64,000 bases of DNA from Thermoprotei archaeon (GTDB taxonomy: Archaea; Thermoproteota; Thermoprotei; QMSL01), in NCBI GenBank assembly GCA_003650925.1, contig QMSP01000004.1, forward strand, positions 1 through 64,000, written 5' to 3'. Below are positions 7,374 through 16,541 of the stretch, one piece after another. The position numbers and the translations under genes were made by a program. The notes under the pieces are model-generated. The model saw only the letters and a list, made by a program, of their open reading frames with translations, was not told the DNA's origin and ran no database searches. How positions within the stretch are numbered: the first letter of the stretch is position 1; each line of letters opens with the position of its first letter.

Positions 7374-7748
7374 TTGAGAAAAGAGGCACTCCGCACTTTC
7401 CTTCTGAGCGCGCTCATAGCTTTCCTCCTCACCTTCATGCTCTTCACTCCATGGGAGCAGGATAAGGAAGCTAGGCTATTCTTCAAACTCATAATACTTC
7501 TCCTCATGCTCACGGTGTTACTATCATACGTTCAGAGTATCAAACAGGCAGAGAGAATCAAAAGGGTAGAGCTCACGTATACTGTAATAAGGTGTAGTAA
7601 CTGCAACTACAAACTTGAGAGAGAGTATAGAGAAGGTGATTTCGTGTTCAAGAGAGTGGGAATATGCCAGTGTGGAGGAAGCCTGTACATTGACATGATA
7701 TATACAATAAAGCCTCAGAGACCCTCTAAGCCTTGGTTATTACGATGA
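7374..7748 (+). CDS. Small membrane protein with a zinc-ribbon-like tail
   Basis: A 124-residue protein not recognised as a known family. Two hydrophobic segments (about residues 8-26 and 38-56) are followed by a soluble tail with CSNC near residues 73-76 and CQC near residues 98-100, which could bind one zinc ion, although with three or four cysteines spaced irregularly. It starts with TTG 9 bases after the DUF1512 gene, so it is likely co-transcribed. Its last 23 bases overlap the end of the convergent methionine aminopeptidase gene. Confidence 0.65.
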   Translation: MRKEALRTFLLSALIAFLLTFMLFTPWEQDKEARLFFKLIILLLMLTVLLSYVQSIKQAERIKRVELTYTVIRCSNCNYKLEREYREGDFVFKRVGICQCGGSLYIDMIYTIKPQRPSKPWLLR

Positions 7749-8637
7749 CTTCCCTGTCAAGGACTATCACAGTGTGCTCCCATTGAGCTACGGCTTGCCC
7801 TGAGACTTCTCTAAGCACAGGATATTGATATACAGAACCTCGTTTAACTAGATTTCTCAGCACTTCAAGAGAATGTTCACCCAAGCTTTTCACAAGCCAT
7901 CTTTCACAGAAGGGGAGACTTCGAAAGCTTCTCCAGATGTACGTGAGGAGCCTTCTCTCATCTTTAGACTTGGCTTTCCCACCAGAGTAACTGAATATGA
8001 AAGCTTCCGAGGACTCTACGACATATCCCTCACCACTAGTGACGAAAGGCTCTATAGCGTAGACCTCTCCAGACCTGATTGTGTCTGATATCCTGGTGGA
8101 TACGTTTGGAACATTCTTTCCAGCATGTAGCTGCCAAGGCTTTATCAAGTGGCCAGTGAGATTTCTTATGGGCCTTAATCCATGTCTGCTGATGACCTCC
8201 TCTATTTCATGGCCTATATGGCCTAGGTTAGCTCCAGGCTTGAATAGCTCTATAGCCCTCTCCAAAGCCATTTTCGCTACACTGATCATGGGCTCATACT
8301 CTGGAGAGAAAGCTATTGTTCCTGCTGTATCTGCTATGTATCCTCTTACATGAACACCAACGTCTATTTTGACTAGGGACCTTGGAGGGATTCGGGAGAG
8401 ATCATGTGGAGGAGATGTATAGTGTGCTGCTATGTCATTCACTGATATGTTGCATGGAAAGGCTGGAGCTCCTCCTGAGTTTCTGATGTATGTCTCGATT
8501 TTCTCACATAGCTCAATGATAGGCATATCAACGTGAGCCAGGCCCATAGCATACTCAAGTGCCTTAGCAGCTATAATGCCGGCTCTCTCGTACAATCTCA
8601 ATTCATCCTCCTCTATGATATTAGCTATCTTCATCAC
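7726..8637 (-). CDS. map: Methionine aminopeptidase, type II
   Basis: Removes the initiator methionine from new proteins. The 303-residue pita-bread fold has the metal ligands Asp92 (KIDVGV), Asp103 (IADTAG), His163 and His171 (TGHLIKPWQLH), Glu196 (AIEPF) and the C-terminal Glu in QWEHTV. The insert between the His and Glu ligands is the type II (archaeal/eukaryotic) form. All ligands are intact. The gene stands alone, divergent from the UPF0173 hydrolase. Confidence 0.95.
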   Translation of the reverse strand: MMKIANIIEEDELRLYERAGIIAAKALEYAMGLAHVDMPIIELCEKIETYIRNSGGAPAFPCNISVNDIAAHYTSPPHDLSRIPPRSLVKIDVGVHVRGYIADTAGTIAFSPEYEPMISVAKMALERAIELFKPGANLGHIGHEIEEVISRHGLRPIRNLTGHLIKPWQLHAGKNVPNVSTRISDTIRSGEVYAIEPFVTSGEGYVVESSEAFIFSYSGGKAKSKDERRLLTYIWRSFRSLPFCERWLVKSLGEHSLEVLRNLVKRGSVYQYPVLREVSGQAVAQWEHTVIVLDREVIVITKA

Positions 8638-8711
8638 CCTCCAGAGGTTTGGTGGAGTTCAATATTAGCTTATAACGCTCTTCTCTTAAATTAATTGAAA
8701 CAGCAGGCGGT

Positions 8712-9383
8712 GTGAGCATGCACATCAAGTGGCTAGGTCATGCAACCTTCCTCTTGGAGGAGAAGGACTTCAGGATAATCATAGACCCATGGATAGAAGG
8801 AAATCCTTCATGTCCCGTGAAGTTAAAGGAGCTACCTAAAATCAATCACATCGTTGTGACGCATGACCATGGAGACCACCTAGGTAATGCTATTGATATA
8901 GCTAGGGAGCATAGAGCCAAGATTATAGCCATATACGACTTAGCCCAGGATCTCTCTTCGAAAGGAGTAGAGGTTGTAGGTGCGAACATCGGAGGATGGT
9001 TTGTTGTCGATAATGTTGAATATCAACTCACACCAGCTTTCCATAGCTCAATAAAGGGCTCCCCCTGTGGAGTGCTTGTGAAGATAAAGGATACTATAAT
9101 ATATCATGCTGGAGATACAGGGCTCTTCGCAGAGATGAGTCTGCTGGGAGAACTCTACAGGATAAAGGTGGCTTTGCTGCCAATAGGTGGACTCTTCACC
9201 ATGGGCCCCTATGAGGCAGCTAAGGCCGTGGAGCTGCTAAGGCCAGAGATTGTAGTGCCTATGCACTACAATACATTTCCTCAGATAAAGCAGGATCCAG
9301 AGCATTTCAAGAAACTTGTAATGGCGAGAACACCATGGGTAGAGGTAGTCATACTTAAGCCAGGGGAAGTATTAGAGGTTTAG
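8712..9383 (+). CDS. UPF0173 metal-dependent hydrolase (metallo-beta-lactamase fold)
   Basis: A 223-residue protein of the YtkL/UPF0173 group. GHATFLLE near residue 10, THDHGDH near residue 54, AFHSS, HAGDTGLF near residue 137 and PMHYNTFP near residue 192 supply the metal-binding histidines and aspartates. The substrate is unknown. Start is a GTG, with an ATG two codons later as the alternative. The stop codon touches the first base of the structured RNA that precedes tyrS. Confidence 0.88.
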   Translation: MSMHIKWLGHATFLLEEKDFRIIIDPWIEGNPSCPVKLKELPKINHIVVTHDHGDHLGNAIDIAREHRAKIIAIYDLAQDLSSKGVEVVGANIGGWFVVDNVEYQLTPAFHSSIKGSPCGVLVKIKDTIIYHAGDTGLFAEMSLLGELYRIKVALLPIGGLFTMGPYEAAKAVELLRPEIVVPMHYNTFPQIKQDPEHFKKLVMARTPWVEVVILKPGEVLEV

Positions 9384-9480
9384 GGGCGGTGCCGTAAAGC
9401 CCTCATCAGAGTACTTGACTGAGAGGGCATGATGCCCACGATGAGGTCAAGTCTCCCAAAGGGGCGATAGGCACCGCCCC
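9383..9480 (+). ncRNA. Structured K-turn RNA immediately upstream of tyrS
   Basis: The 98 bases fold into one long arm. The basal 11-bp stem is GGGGCGGTGCC (9383-9393) with GGCACCGCCCC (9470-9480). Above it are a 5-bp stem (9399-9403 with 9461-9465), a short stem (GAG with CTC), CTTGAC (9414-9419) with GTCAAG (9446-9451), and an apical GGGC/GCCC hairpin. The apical part holds CTGA (9419-9422) opposite CGATGAG (9439-9445), the pairing of a box C/D-like kink-turn that L7Ae binds. This is the shape of an archaeal H/ACA guide RNA, but I see no ACA box after the basal stem. It may instead be a 5' UTR element: it ends 12 bases before the tyrS start and 4 bases before its ribosome-binding site. Confidence 0.6.
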
Positions 9481-9492
9481 CCAAGTGGAGGT

Positions 9493-10551
9493 ATGGGCAT
9501 GGGGCTTAAGGAAGTACTGATGGGGGTTGAGGAGGTCATAACCAAGGAAGAGTTAGCTGAAGCTCTCTCTGAGAAGACGAAGGGCTACATAGGCTTCGAG
9601 CCATCAGGCCTTGTACATATAGGATGGCTGATTTGGGCTTGGAAGGTTCAAGACTTAGTCGAAGCTGGAGTAGACATGACTGTTCTAGCTGCTACATGGC
9701 ATGCTTGGATAAATGATAAGCTAGGGGGAGAGATGGACAGGATCAAGGCCTGCGCCAGGTACGTATGGCACTTTCTGAGAGCAGCAGGTGTAGATGTGTC
9801 CAGGATAAAATTTGTAGATGCCGAAGACTTAGTTAGAGATCCAGACTACTGGAGACTGGTCCTCAAGGTGGCGAAGAGTCTTACGCTAGCACGTGTCAAA
9901 AGAGCTACTACCATAATGGGAAGGAAGGAGGTTGAGGTCAAGGACTTCTCAATGCTCATCTATCCATGTATGCAAGTTGCTGATATATTTTATCTAGACG
10001 TGACCATATGTCTAGGAGGGATGGATCAAAGAAGGGCTCATGTGCTTGCCAGAGAGGTGGCTCCTAAGCTTGGATACAGAAAACCAATAGCAATCCATAC
10101 GCCATTGCTTATAGGCCTTCAAGGTGCGCAGAGAATGGACGTAGAGGGTGAGGAGCTAATGCTCGACTATAAGATGAGCAAAAGTAAGCCAGAGACCTGT
10201 ATATTTGTGCACGATGGACCTGAGGAGATAAAGAGGAAGATAAGAGCGGCATATTGTCCACCAAGAATCATAGAGGGCAACCCAGTTATGGAGATCGCTA
10301 GATTGATTGTCTTCAGGAGAATGGACACTTTACATATAGAAAGGCCTAGCAAGTATGGAGGACCTCTTGATGTTGAATCATTTGATGAATTGGCCACAAT
10401 ATATAGCCAGGGAAGACTACATCCCCTCGACTTAAAGAATGCCATAGCAGAGGCTCTTATCGAGATCTTGAGCCCTATAAGGAGGTACTTTGAGGAGAAT
10501 AGAGAGGCTAAGGAATTAGCCGATCTTGTGAAGGAGAAGATCACGAGGTGA
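9493..10551 (+). CDS. tyrS: Tyrosyl-tRNA synthetase
   Basis: Charges tRNA-Tyr. The 352-residue class I enzyme has the nucleotide-binding HIGW signature (residues 42-45, in GFEPSGLVHIGW), the archaeal WHAWINDKLGG segment near residue 69, the tyrosine-pocket region YPCMQVAD with GGMDQRRAH near residue 176, and KMSKS near residue 233. Archaeal/eukaryotic TyrRS lacks the bacterial C-terminal S4 domain, and so does this one. The start follows GGAGGT by 2 bases. The upstream 98-base structured RNA could influence its translation, which is inference. Confidence 0.92.
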   Translation: MGMGLKEVLMGVEEVITKEELAEALSEKTKGYIGFEPSGLVHIGWLIWAWKVQDLVEAGVDMTVLAATWHAWINDKLGGEMDRIKACARYVWHFLRAAGVDVSRIKFVDAEDLVRDPDYWRLVLKVAKSLTLARVKRATTIMGRKEVEVKDFSMLIYPCMQVADIFYLDVTICLGGMDQRRAHVLAREVAPKLGYRKPIAIHTPLLIGLQGAQRMDVEGEELMLDYKMSKSKPETCIFVHDGPEEIKRKIRAAYCPPRIIEGNPVMEIARLIVFRRMDTLHIERPSKYGGPLDVESFDELATIYSQGRLHPLDLKNAIAEALIEILSPIRRYFEENREAKELADLVKEKITR

Positions 10552-10619
10552 TCTCTTGAGCAGGAACAGTTATTAATTACGAGCTTCTGTTCAGTAGAAG
10601 ATAGTATCTCGCTCACTGG

Positions 10620-11813
10620 GTGAAGCTAATGGGAGGCATGCCGTCAATCTCCAAGTATGTGATCTATGCCCATATAGAGGTAGAGGGCATAGTTGATAAG
10701 CCAGATGTGATAGGTGCTATCTTTGGTCAAACCGAGGGATTACTAGGTCCAGAACTGGACCTCAGGGAACTACAGAAGACTGGTAGAATAGGTAGAATTC
10801 AGGTAGAGCTTGAGACCAGAGGAGGCAGGTCCATAGGAAGGATAGTAATACCATCGAGTCTTGATCGTGTTGAAACTGCTCTCATAGCAGCAGCCATCGA
10901 AACAGTTGATAAAGTAGGTCCTTATAATGCTAGGGTTCAAGTTGAGAGAATAGAGGATGTAAGGAGCAAGAAGAGGAAGTGGATAGTTGAAAGAGCAAAA
11001 GAACTGCTCCTAAAGTGGGAGAGAGAAGAGGCTCCTGACCTACGAGAGCTCATCGAGGAAGTCATGAGAGGTGTCAAGGCCGCTGAGGTAGTAAAGTATG
11101 GCCCCGAAGGACTACCAGCAGGTCCTGATGTCGATAAGAGTAGCACAGTGATAATAGTTGAGGGAAGAGCTGACGTCATAAATCTAGTGCGACATGGCTA
11201 CAGAAATGTGATAGCCCTAGGGGGCGCTACAGGTATAACAAAGATTCCAAAGACCATAATAGAGTTATGTAAAGAGAAGACAGCCATAGCTTTCGTTGAC
11301 GGTGACAGAGGAGGAGAGCTAATCCTTAGAGAGCTTCTCCAGGTCGCTGACATAGACTTCATAGCAAGAGCACCACCAGGAAGAGAGGTTGAAGAGCTTA
11401 CTGCTAAGGAGATCGCAAAGTGTCTAAAGAACAAGATATCAGTTGAGGAGTACTTAGCAGGTGTGGAGAGAGGGAGAGCTAGAGCTATTGCCAAGGTAGT
11501 TGCATATCCTCCTAAGGAGATTGCAGACTATGTAAAGAGCCTGATGGGAACTTTAGAGGCTCTAATCCTTGACGAGAATTGGAAGGTCATGGAGAAGGTT
11601 CCAGTGAAGGATCTTGTAGACAAGCTACAGTCAATAGATAGAGCTCATGCCATAGTGTTCGACGGCATAGTGACTCAGAGACTGGTCGACATAGCTTCAA
11701 GTAAGGGAGTGGAGTTCATAGTTGGAGTAAGAGTGGGTACGCTAAGTAGACACCCAGAAGGGCTAAAGATATTCACCTTCAAGGAAGTGTTGAGTGAGGC
11801 TTCAGAAAAATAA
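10620..11813 (+). CDS. dnaG: Archaeal DnaG primase-like protein (TOPRIM, exosome-associated)
   Basis: Archaeal DnaG works with the RNA exosome and can prime in vitro. The N-terminal signature IEVEGIVDKPDVIGAIFGQTEGLLG is near residues 19-43. The TOPRIM domain (about 168-250) shows IIVEGRADV and AFVDGDRGG, supplying the catalytic Glu and the DxD acidic residues. The 397-residue length is normal. Three starts are possible: GTG 10620, ATG 10629 and ATG 10638, the last preceded by GGGAGG. Convergent with the RecJ-like gene, overlapping it by 12 bases. Confidence 0.92.
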   Translation: MKLMGGMPSISKYVIYAHIEVEGIVDKPDVIGAIFGQTEGLLGPELDLRELQKTGRIGRIQVELETRGGRSIGRIVIPSSLDRVETALIAAAIETVDKVGPYNARVQVERIEDVRSKKRKWIVERAKELLLKWEREEAPDLRELIEEVMRGVKAAEVVKYGPEGLPAGPDVDKSSTVIIVEGRADVINLVRHGYRNVIALGGATGITKIPKTIIELCKEKTAIAFVDGDRGGELILRELLQVADIDFIARAPPGREVEELTAKEIAKCLKNKISVEEYLAGVERGRARAIAKVVAYPPKEIADYVKSLMGTLEALILDENWKVMEKVPVKDLVDKLQSIDRAHAIVFDGIVTQRLVDIASSKGVEFIVGVRVGTLSRHPEGLKIFTFKEVLSEASEK

Positions 11814-13034
11814 GTCAAGTCCTCTCTCCTTTCTCTCCCTAGTCAACTCCTTCATTATCCTGACTACGTCATGTTCCTTTCCTCTAGGAACAATTCCACT
11901 AGCAGCGAACTCGTGACCATCAGCAAATCCTCCAACTCTACGAGCTGCTCTCGTCAAGAGGTCTACAGCTGATATAGACTTGTTCATCTCTATAAGTCGT
12001 GCAAGAGTGTTAGGCACTCTTATTGAAACTTTAGACTTGTCCTCTATCCTTATGTCTGAGTCAGGTATCTTGGGGTTCAGATGCATGAAACCCACTAGGT
12101 ATCTATCGGGCCTTATCATTCTACCCCTATGAACCAGGTAGCTGCAGAAGGTGCCAAGCACCTTAGCACCTACATCTATGAAGAGATCGCCCAAGTGAAA
12201 CCATTGTATACGACCTTCCTCATGAAGGCCTCCTCGTACAACTCTGTCAAGTGCTAATGAGTACAGTCTTCTCCTCTCTCTTTCCAACTCCTTCAGTCTT
12301 GACTCTATGATAGGAAGAGGCCCTTCCTCACACATTCTGAGTGCAAGCTTTGGTCCCTCCCGATAATACCCAACTGAGGCAAGGATTGTTAGTCTAGTGG
12401 AGAGCTCATTTCTAGGTATAACCTTGCCCTTCACATTGATGGAGTACTCAGGCCTTCCTCTCCATATACATCTGCTCACAAGACCTGTCTTGAGGGCTTC
12501 ATCAAGCACTATCCTGTTAAGACCCTTTATCTCCCCAGGTATTTCAACAGCACCAACTAAGGCCATTGGAGCCAACTTAAGTGCTTCACTTCCTATCAGT
12601 ATGCGGGCAAAGAGGTAACATACACTTGAGCTCGAGGCCTCTTTTTCACCGCTTATTCCATGAAACTCTGGGTTTATGTTTATCAAGTTAGGTGCTCTGA
12701 CCATGGCAGGATTATGATGGTCAATAATCACCACTAGGTCACAGTGCTTGCTGACTCTGGCTATGAGGGGGGCGTGTGGAGAGCCTATATCTACGTAGAA
12801 TATTATGCCTCCTTTCATGCCAAGTGCTTGAGCCACCTCAGGGAATAGCTTCTCAATGCATATTTCGTGACAGGCTACTCCTAGCTTCTCAATAGCTTTC
12901 TTAACTATGTAGGCGCTTGTAACTCCATCAGCATCATCATGGAATACCAAAGTGACTTCACGTTGCCTGCGCAGATGCTCAACTATCCTGTCTCTATGCG
13001 ATTTTATTTCACTTACTAGAGATTTAATGCTCAA
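11802..13034 (-). CDS. DHH-family phosphoesterase, RecJ-like nuclease
   Basis: A 410-residue DHH/DHHA1 protein similar to archaeal RecJ-like (GAN-type) nucleases, which bind GINS and act on single-stranded DNA or RNA ends. The first motif is HDDADG (32-37), the second the VDIGSPH region, and the name-giving DHH is at 105-107 (IDHHNP). The C-terminal DHHA1-like substrate-binding part is GFADGHEFAASG near residue 378. It lies next to PolB and DnaG, with only 9 bases separating it from PolB, so it is probably the second gene of a replication operon. Whether it degrades DNA or acts as an inactive Cdc45-like partner cannot be told, but the acidic and histidine ligands appear intact. Confidence 0.85.
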   Translation of the reverse strand: MSIKSLVSEIKSHRDRIVEHLRRQREVTLVFHDDADGVTSAYIVKKAIEKLGVACHEICIEKLFPEVAQALGMKGGIIFYVDIGSPHAPLIARVSKHCDLVVIIDHHNPAMVRAPNLININPEFHGISGEKEASSSSVCYLFARILIGSEALKLAPMALVGAVEIPGEIKGLNRIVLDEALKTGLVSRCIWRGRPEYSINVKGKVIPRNELSTRLTILASVGYYREGPKLALRMCEEGPLPIIESRLKELERERRRLYSLALDRVVRGGLHEEGRIQWFHLGDLFIDVGAKVLGTFCSYLVHRGRMIRPDRYLVGFMHLNPKIPDSDIRIEDKSKVSIRVPNTLARLIEMNKSISAVDLLTRAARRVGGFADGHEFAASGIVPRGKEHDVVRIMKELTRERKERGLDLFF

Positions 13035-13043
13035 ATTATCCCC

Positions 13044-15428
13044 TCACATGAAGTCGAAGAGTGAAGTCTGCCTGCCTGGGGCTGTGAGCTGACTTGCAGT
13101 TATGCCGAAGTACTTTAGAATTCTCTCAGCAGCTGGGACTATTTGCTTCTCTACATAGTAGTCAACATCAATCTGCTTCATGTCCTTTATGAATATGTAG
13201 GGCATTGCCTTATCTGCTAGCTTCCTCCCTCCCTTGACTATTACGTAGCCTACTTTGTCTCCCACTTCAAGCCCATATCCAGCTTCCACAAGCCTTTTCG
13301 CAGCAGCCACATGGGCAGCCTCAACTTCATATTCTTCAAAGGATTTAGTCACAGTCTTCCATATTATGAGCTTGTAGAGGGGTATCTTGCCTTTCTTGAG
13401 GTCCTCTATGATACCTCTTACGTATTCACAGGCCTTATGAGGTGAGCCCTCCTTTAGTACTATCTCAATAACTCTCTCCTGAACCTCCTTTGCTATCTCA
13501 GCCCAATCTCCTCGTACAGCTTCAAGTCCTACTACATCAATTCTTCCATCAGGAAGAAGGCCACAGTACCTCTTCTTAGCCTCAGTGAAGAACACTCTTA
13601 CGTACAGCTTATCTGGCTTTATCTCAAGTCCTAGTGTCTTCTTGACTTCATCTATCAGTCTTTCAACCTTTATCTTATCATATTTAACGAAGAGGCTGTC
13701 TGTGTCACCATAGATCACATCAAGTCCTAGTTTCTTTGCTATGTCTATGGCAGTTCTTATTGCTTGTCTTCCCCAAGCAGTAGTAGCCTCCGCTACTTCC
13801 TTCTTATACCATCTCGCACCTACCCAACCAGCATAGCCATAGCATGCATTTGCTATTACCTTAACAGCTTTCTGCCTCTCATCAAGAATCCTGTACTCGA
13901 TACTTGTTGGAGAGTACTTCTTCATCTCCTCTTTTATACGCCTTCTGAATTCTAACAGCCTAGTGAGTACTTTCTTGTAGAAGCCAGGAGGTTCTTTTCT
14001 AAAGGCATGACCTACCTCAGGAGCTATGTTGAACCTTGAAGGATCATCAACTTCCTCGGGAGGTACGTAGGTGTCTGGCGATATGTTCTTGGATATCATG
14101 ATGCTTGGATACATGGCGCTGAAGTCAAGGACTACTATGTTCTCATGTAGACCCTTTCTGGGTTGAAGTACTATAGCTCCTTTGTAGGGCTGATAAGGTC
14201 TCTCTATCCTGTTAGGTACAAGTTCGTTCTCAAGATAGGCCTGCCGCATTAGATACCATTCTACACGAAAGCCGACACTAGCCGCTCCAACTTGGTCAAG
14301 CGTGAGGCCTACAAGGCTTGAGAGCTGCATAGCAAAGGGTAGGAATTTCTCAGCTATTCCGTACGCGCTTATAGCATCCTGCATAGCATACTCAAAGAGT
14401 GTTTTTCGCTTCTCAGGGTCATCCCAGTACTTGTAGATTTCAGTGCCATCTATGAGTATCCTCTTGCTCTTGGGCATGACCCCCAGGTAATCAGCTACAT
14501 TCTCAAGTGTCTTGACCTTTATCTCGGGTATATCTTCAGCAAAGTCATACAAGTCTACATTAGCTCTTCCAACCACTGAGAAGTGACCATAGACGCTCTG
14601 AGCTGGTGGGCTATTGGCTCTACTTACTTCAAGCTTCACTCCAAGATATTTAGCCCTCTCTATTAAGTAGGGCCAGTCAAAACGATTAATATTGTAACCA
14701 GCTATGATGTCTGGATCAAAGTCCTTTATCAGTCTCACAAACTCCTCAAGCACCCTCTTATCATTTCTATCCTCAGCATAGAGCAATTCTTTTCTCCCAT
14801 TATTAGTGACCACAGATATTATTATGACGGGGTCTCTTTGAGGCTTAGGAACACCCTTTGGATTGTAACACTCTATATCGAAGACGAGAACCCTAAGGTC
14901 TGGAATCTCCCTCTTCTCAATATATCTTGGAGGTTCAAGAGCTCGATATATGGCGTCTACCTTAAGCCTCTGAGTGTTAGGTACTCTCTCTGCCTTGACT
15001 ATATGCCATGAACAGGGACATATCTGATGGTCTATCATATACCTCATGTAGAACCTTATATCAGCCTCTAAGACTTCTCTAACACCTTCAATCCTCTTGA
15101 AAAGCTCTCTATACTCAGGAACATCTTGAGGTATCTGACAGATTACCTTTATGGCCTTAACAGGCCTTCCATAGTACTTCTTGTCCACGATCTTCATGTC
15201 TATAATGGGATGCTTTCCTCTAGCATGAGCTTTTAACCTCTTTACAAGGAGACCAAGGTCAACACCTTCCTCAGGAAGTACATAGAAGTAGGGACGAAAA
15301 CTTCTATCGCATATGACGACCCTACGGCCATCGTCAGTAATTCCCCATAGTCTAACCTCAGGAGTTCTGCCAATTACCTCATAGGTAGCATCCAGTAGCC
15401 AGAAGGTCACCTCCTCTGTATTGGCCAA
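13044..15428 (-). CDS. polB1: Family B DNA polymerase
   Basis: A replicative or repair polymerase of 794 residues, the usual archaeal length. The proofreading domain has Exo I FDIEC, Exo II GYNINRFDWPYL and Exo III YAMQDAISAYG, all intact. The polymerase domain has motif A LDFSAMYPSI, motif B KVIANACYGY and motif C YGDTDSLFV. No intein interrupts these sites. The C-terminus, QTSLFDFM, is a good PCNA-interacting (PIP) motif. This organism therefore carries both a PolB and a PolD. First gene of an operon with the RecJ-like nuclease. Confidence 0.96.
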   Translation of the reverse strand: MANTEEVTFWLLDATYEVIGRTPEVRLWGITDDGRRVVICDRSFRPYFYVLPEEGVDLGLLVKRLKAHARGKHPIIDMKIVDKKYYGRPVKAIKVICQIPQDVPEYRELFKRIEGVREVLEADIRFYMRYMIDHQICPCSWHIVKAERVPNTQRLKVDAIYRALEPPRYIEKREIPDLRVLVFDIECYNPKGVPKPQRDPVIIISVVTNNGRKELLYAEDRNDKRVLEEFVRLIKDFDPDIIAGYNINRFDWPYLIERAKYLGVKLEVSRANSPPAQSVYGHFSVVGRANVDLYDFAEDIPEIKVKTLENVADYLGVMPKSKRILIDGTEIYKYWDDPEKRKTLFEYAMQDAISAYGIAEKFLPFAMQLSSLVGLTLDQVGAASVGFRVEWYLMRQAYLENELVPNRIERPYQPYKGAIVLQPRKGLHENIVVLDFSAMYPSIMISKNISPDTYVPPEEVDDPSRFNIAPEVGHAFRKEPPGFYKKVLTRLLEFRRRIKEEMKKYSPTSIEYRILDERQKAVKVIANACYGYAGWVGARWYKKEVAEATTAWGRQAIRTAIDIAKKLGLDVIYGDTDSLFVKYDKIKVERLIDEVKKTLGLEIKPDKLYVRVFFTEAKKRYCGLLPDGRIDVVGLEAVRGDWAEIAKEVQERVIEIVLKEGSPHKACEYVRGIIEDLKKGKIPLYKLIIWKTVTKSFEEYEVEAAHVAAAKRLVEAGYGLEVGDKVGYVIVKGGRKLADKAMPYIFIKDMKQIDVDYYVEKQIVPAAERILKYFGITASQLTAPGRQTSLFDFM

Positions 15429-15476
15429 GGTTACCCCTATATATGTGGCGCTATCATCTTTAATATCCTTTTTCGC

Positions 15477-16541
15477 CTATATTAGAGGGGTAATCTCCAC
15501 TACAAGGTCTCCTACAGGATATCTCCTCTCTACATACACTTTCAATGGTAGCCCAAGGATCTCCACAATATGCACTATGGTATCAGCTAAGTTAGGATGA
15601 AATGCCAATCTGCCTCCTAGAGCTTGAAATAGTTCCTCTCTTACATTTCTCCTTAGCAGCTCTTGGCATAGTATCTCTATGAGACCATCACTTCCTTCCA
15701 CAATACCTCTCACTATGAGACCTTCTTCATCCACCTTCTCGTAAGGCTTCCTTCTTCGATGTGCTATTCGAAGAAGTCTTCTCTTAAGCTGCACCTTGTC
15801 CTTCACTATAGCAGGACAATAGTGAACTGACACGCTCACAGATGTACTAGCCCACTCCACCAGCCTAAGCGCAAGCTCTTCACTGCCTTCAATAGATGTG
15901 TATGTACAATGTTTTGCACTATAGCCTCTTAGCCTTAATGACATATAGTTGGTCTCAGAGACTTCAAGCTCATTGAGATTTATGAAATCCCCCTCTACTT
16001 CGTCGAGATATAGTATCATCTCTTTGTATAGGTCCTCCATATCAGGTATCACAGGCACTTCGAAGCCAGCTGTGATTCCCAACTCTTTAGCCCATACAAT
16101 TTTCATCCAGTCATTCCTATCCATCGAGTGTATTCTTATTTCATCAAGTCCTGCATTCTTTAGCCTTCTCAATGCAGCCTTGGTAAGCAATGATCCATTG
16201 GTATATAGATGTATATGATGGTCAGCGCCTAAGGTTCTCTTTAGCTCTCTTATGACCATCAGCAGTCTATCCATGACCATAAGAGGCTCTCCGCCTGTAA
16301 TACCAGTGCCTTCAGCTTCCATCTCCTCAGCCACTTTCACTGCCTCGTCAATGCTATTAACCCTGATCTCGTTAGCATATATCACATCACGACCTCTTCT
16401 TTCATAGCTTATGGGGCAGTACCAGCATCTTCTATTACACAGCCCTGTGATGAAGAGAACCATCTTAGCTCCTTCGTGGCATAGCTTACAACCTCTTGGT
16501 AACTCGCCTACGTATACAGTGCCCCACTCAAGTTTTCTCAT
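15477..16541 (-). CDS. Radical SAM protein, COG2108 type
   Basis: An archaeal radical SAM protein of unknown substrate, about 354 residues. The [4Fe-4S] motif CNRRCWYC follows two upstream cysteines (GCKLCHEG). GITGGEPL and YTNGSLL are typical radical SAM strand motifs. The N-terminal CxxC may bind a further metal. I chose the ATG at 16541 (MRKLEWG), preceded by AGAGGAAG; an ATG 12 codons upstream would overlap the acetyltransferase gene by 50 bases rather than 14. Co-transcribed downstream of the N-acetyltransferase. Confidence 0.8.
   Translation of the reverse strand: MRKLEWGTVYVGELPRGCKLCHEGAKMVLFITGLCNRRCWYCPISYERRGRDVIYANEIRVNSIDEAVKVAEEMEAEGTGITGGEPLMVMDRLLMVIRELKRTLGADHHIHLYTNGSLLTKAALRRLKNAGLDEIRIHSMDRNDWMKIVWAKELGITAGFEVPVIPDMEDLYKEMILYLDEVEGDFINLNELEVSETNYMSLRLRGYSAKHCTYTSIEGSEELALRLVEWASTSVSVSVHYCPAIVKDKVQLKRRLLRIAHRRRKPYEKVDEEGLIVRGIVEGSDGLIEILCQELLRRNVREELFQALGGRLAFHPNLADTIVHIVEILGLPLKVYVERRYPVGDLVVEITPLI

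Noticed and set aside
9383-9480. Reading the GC-rich stem before tyrS as a transcription terminator of the UPF0173 gene
   Set aside because: No T-tract follows the stem and the internal kink-turn and stacked stems go beyond a terminator. Archaeal termination does not depend on such hairpins.
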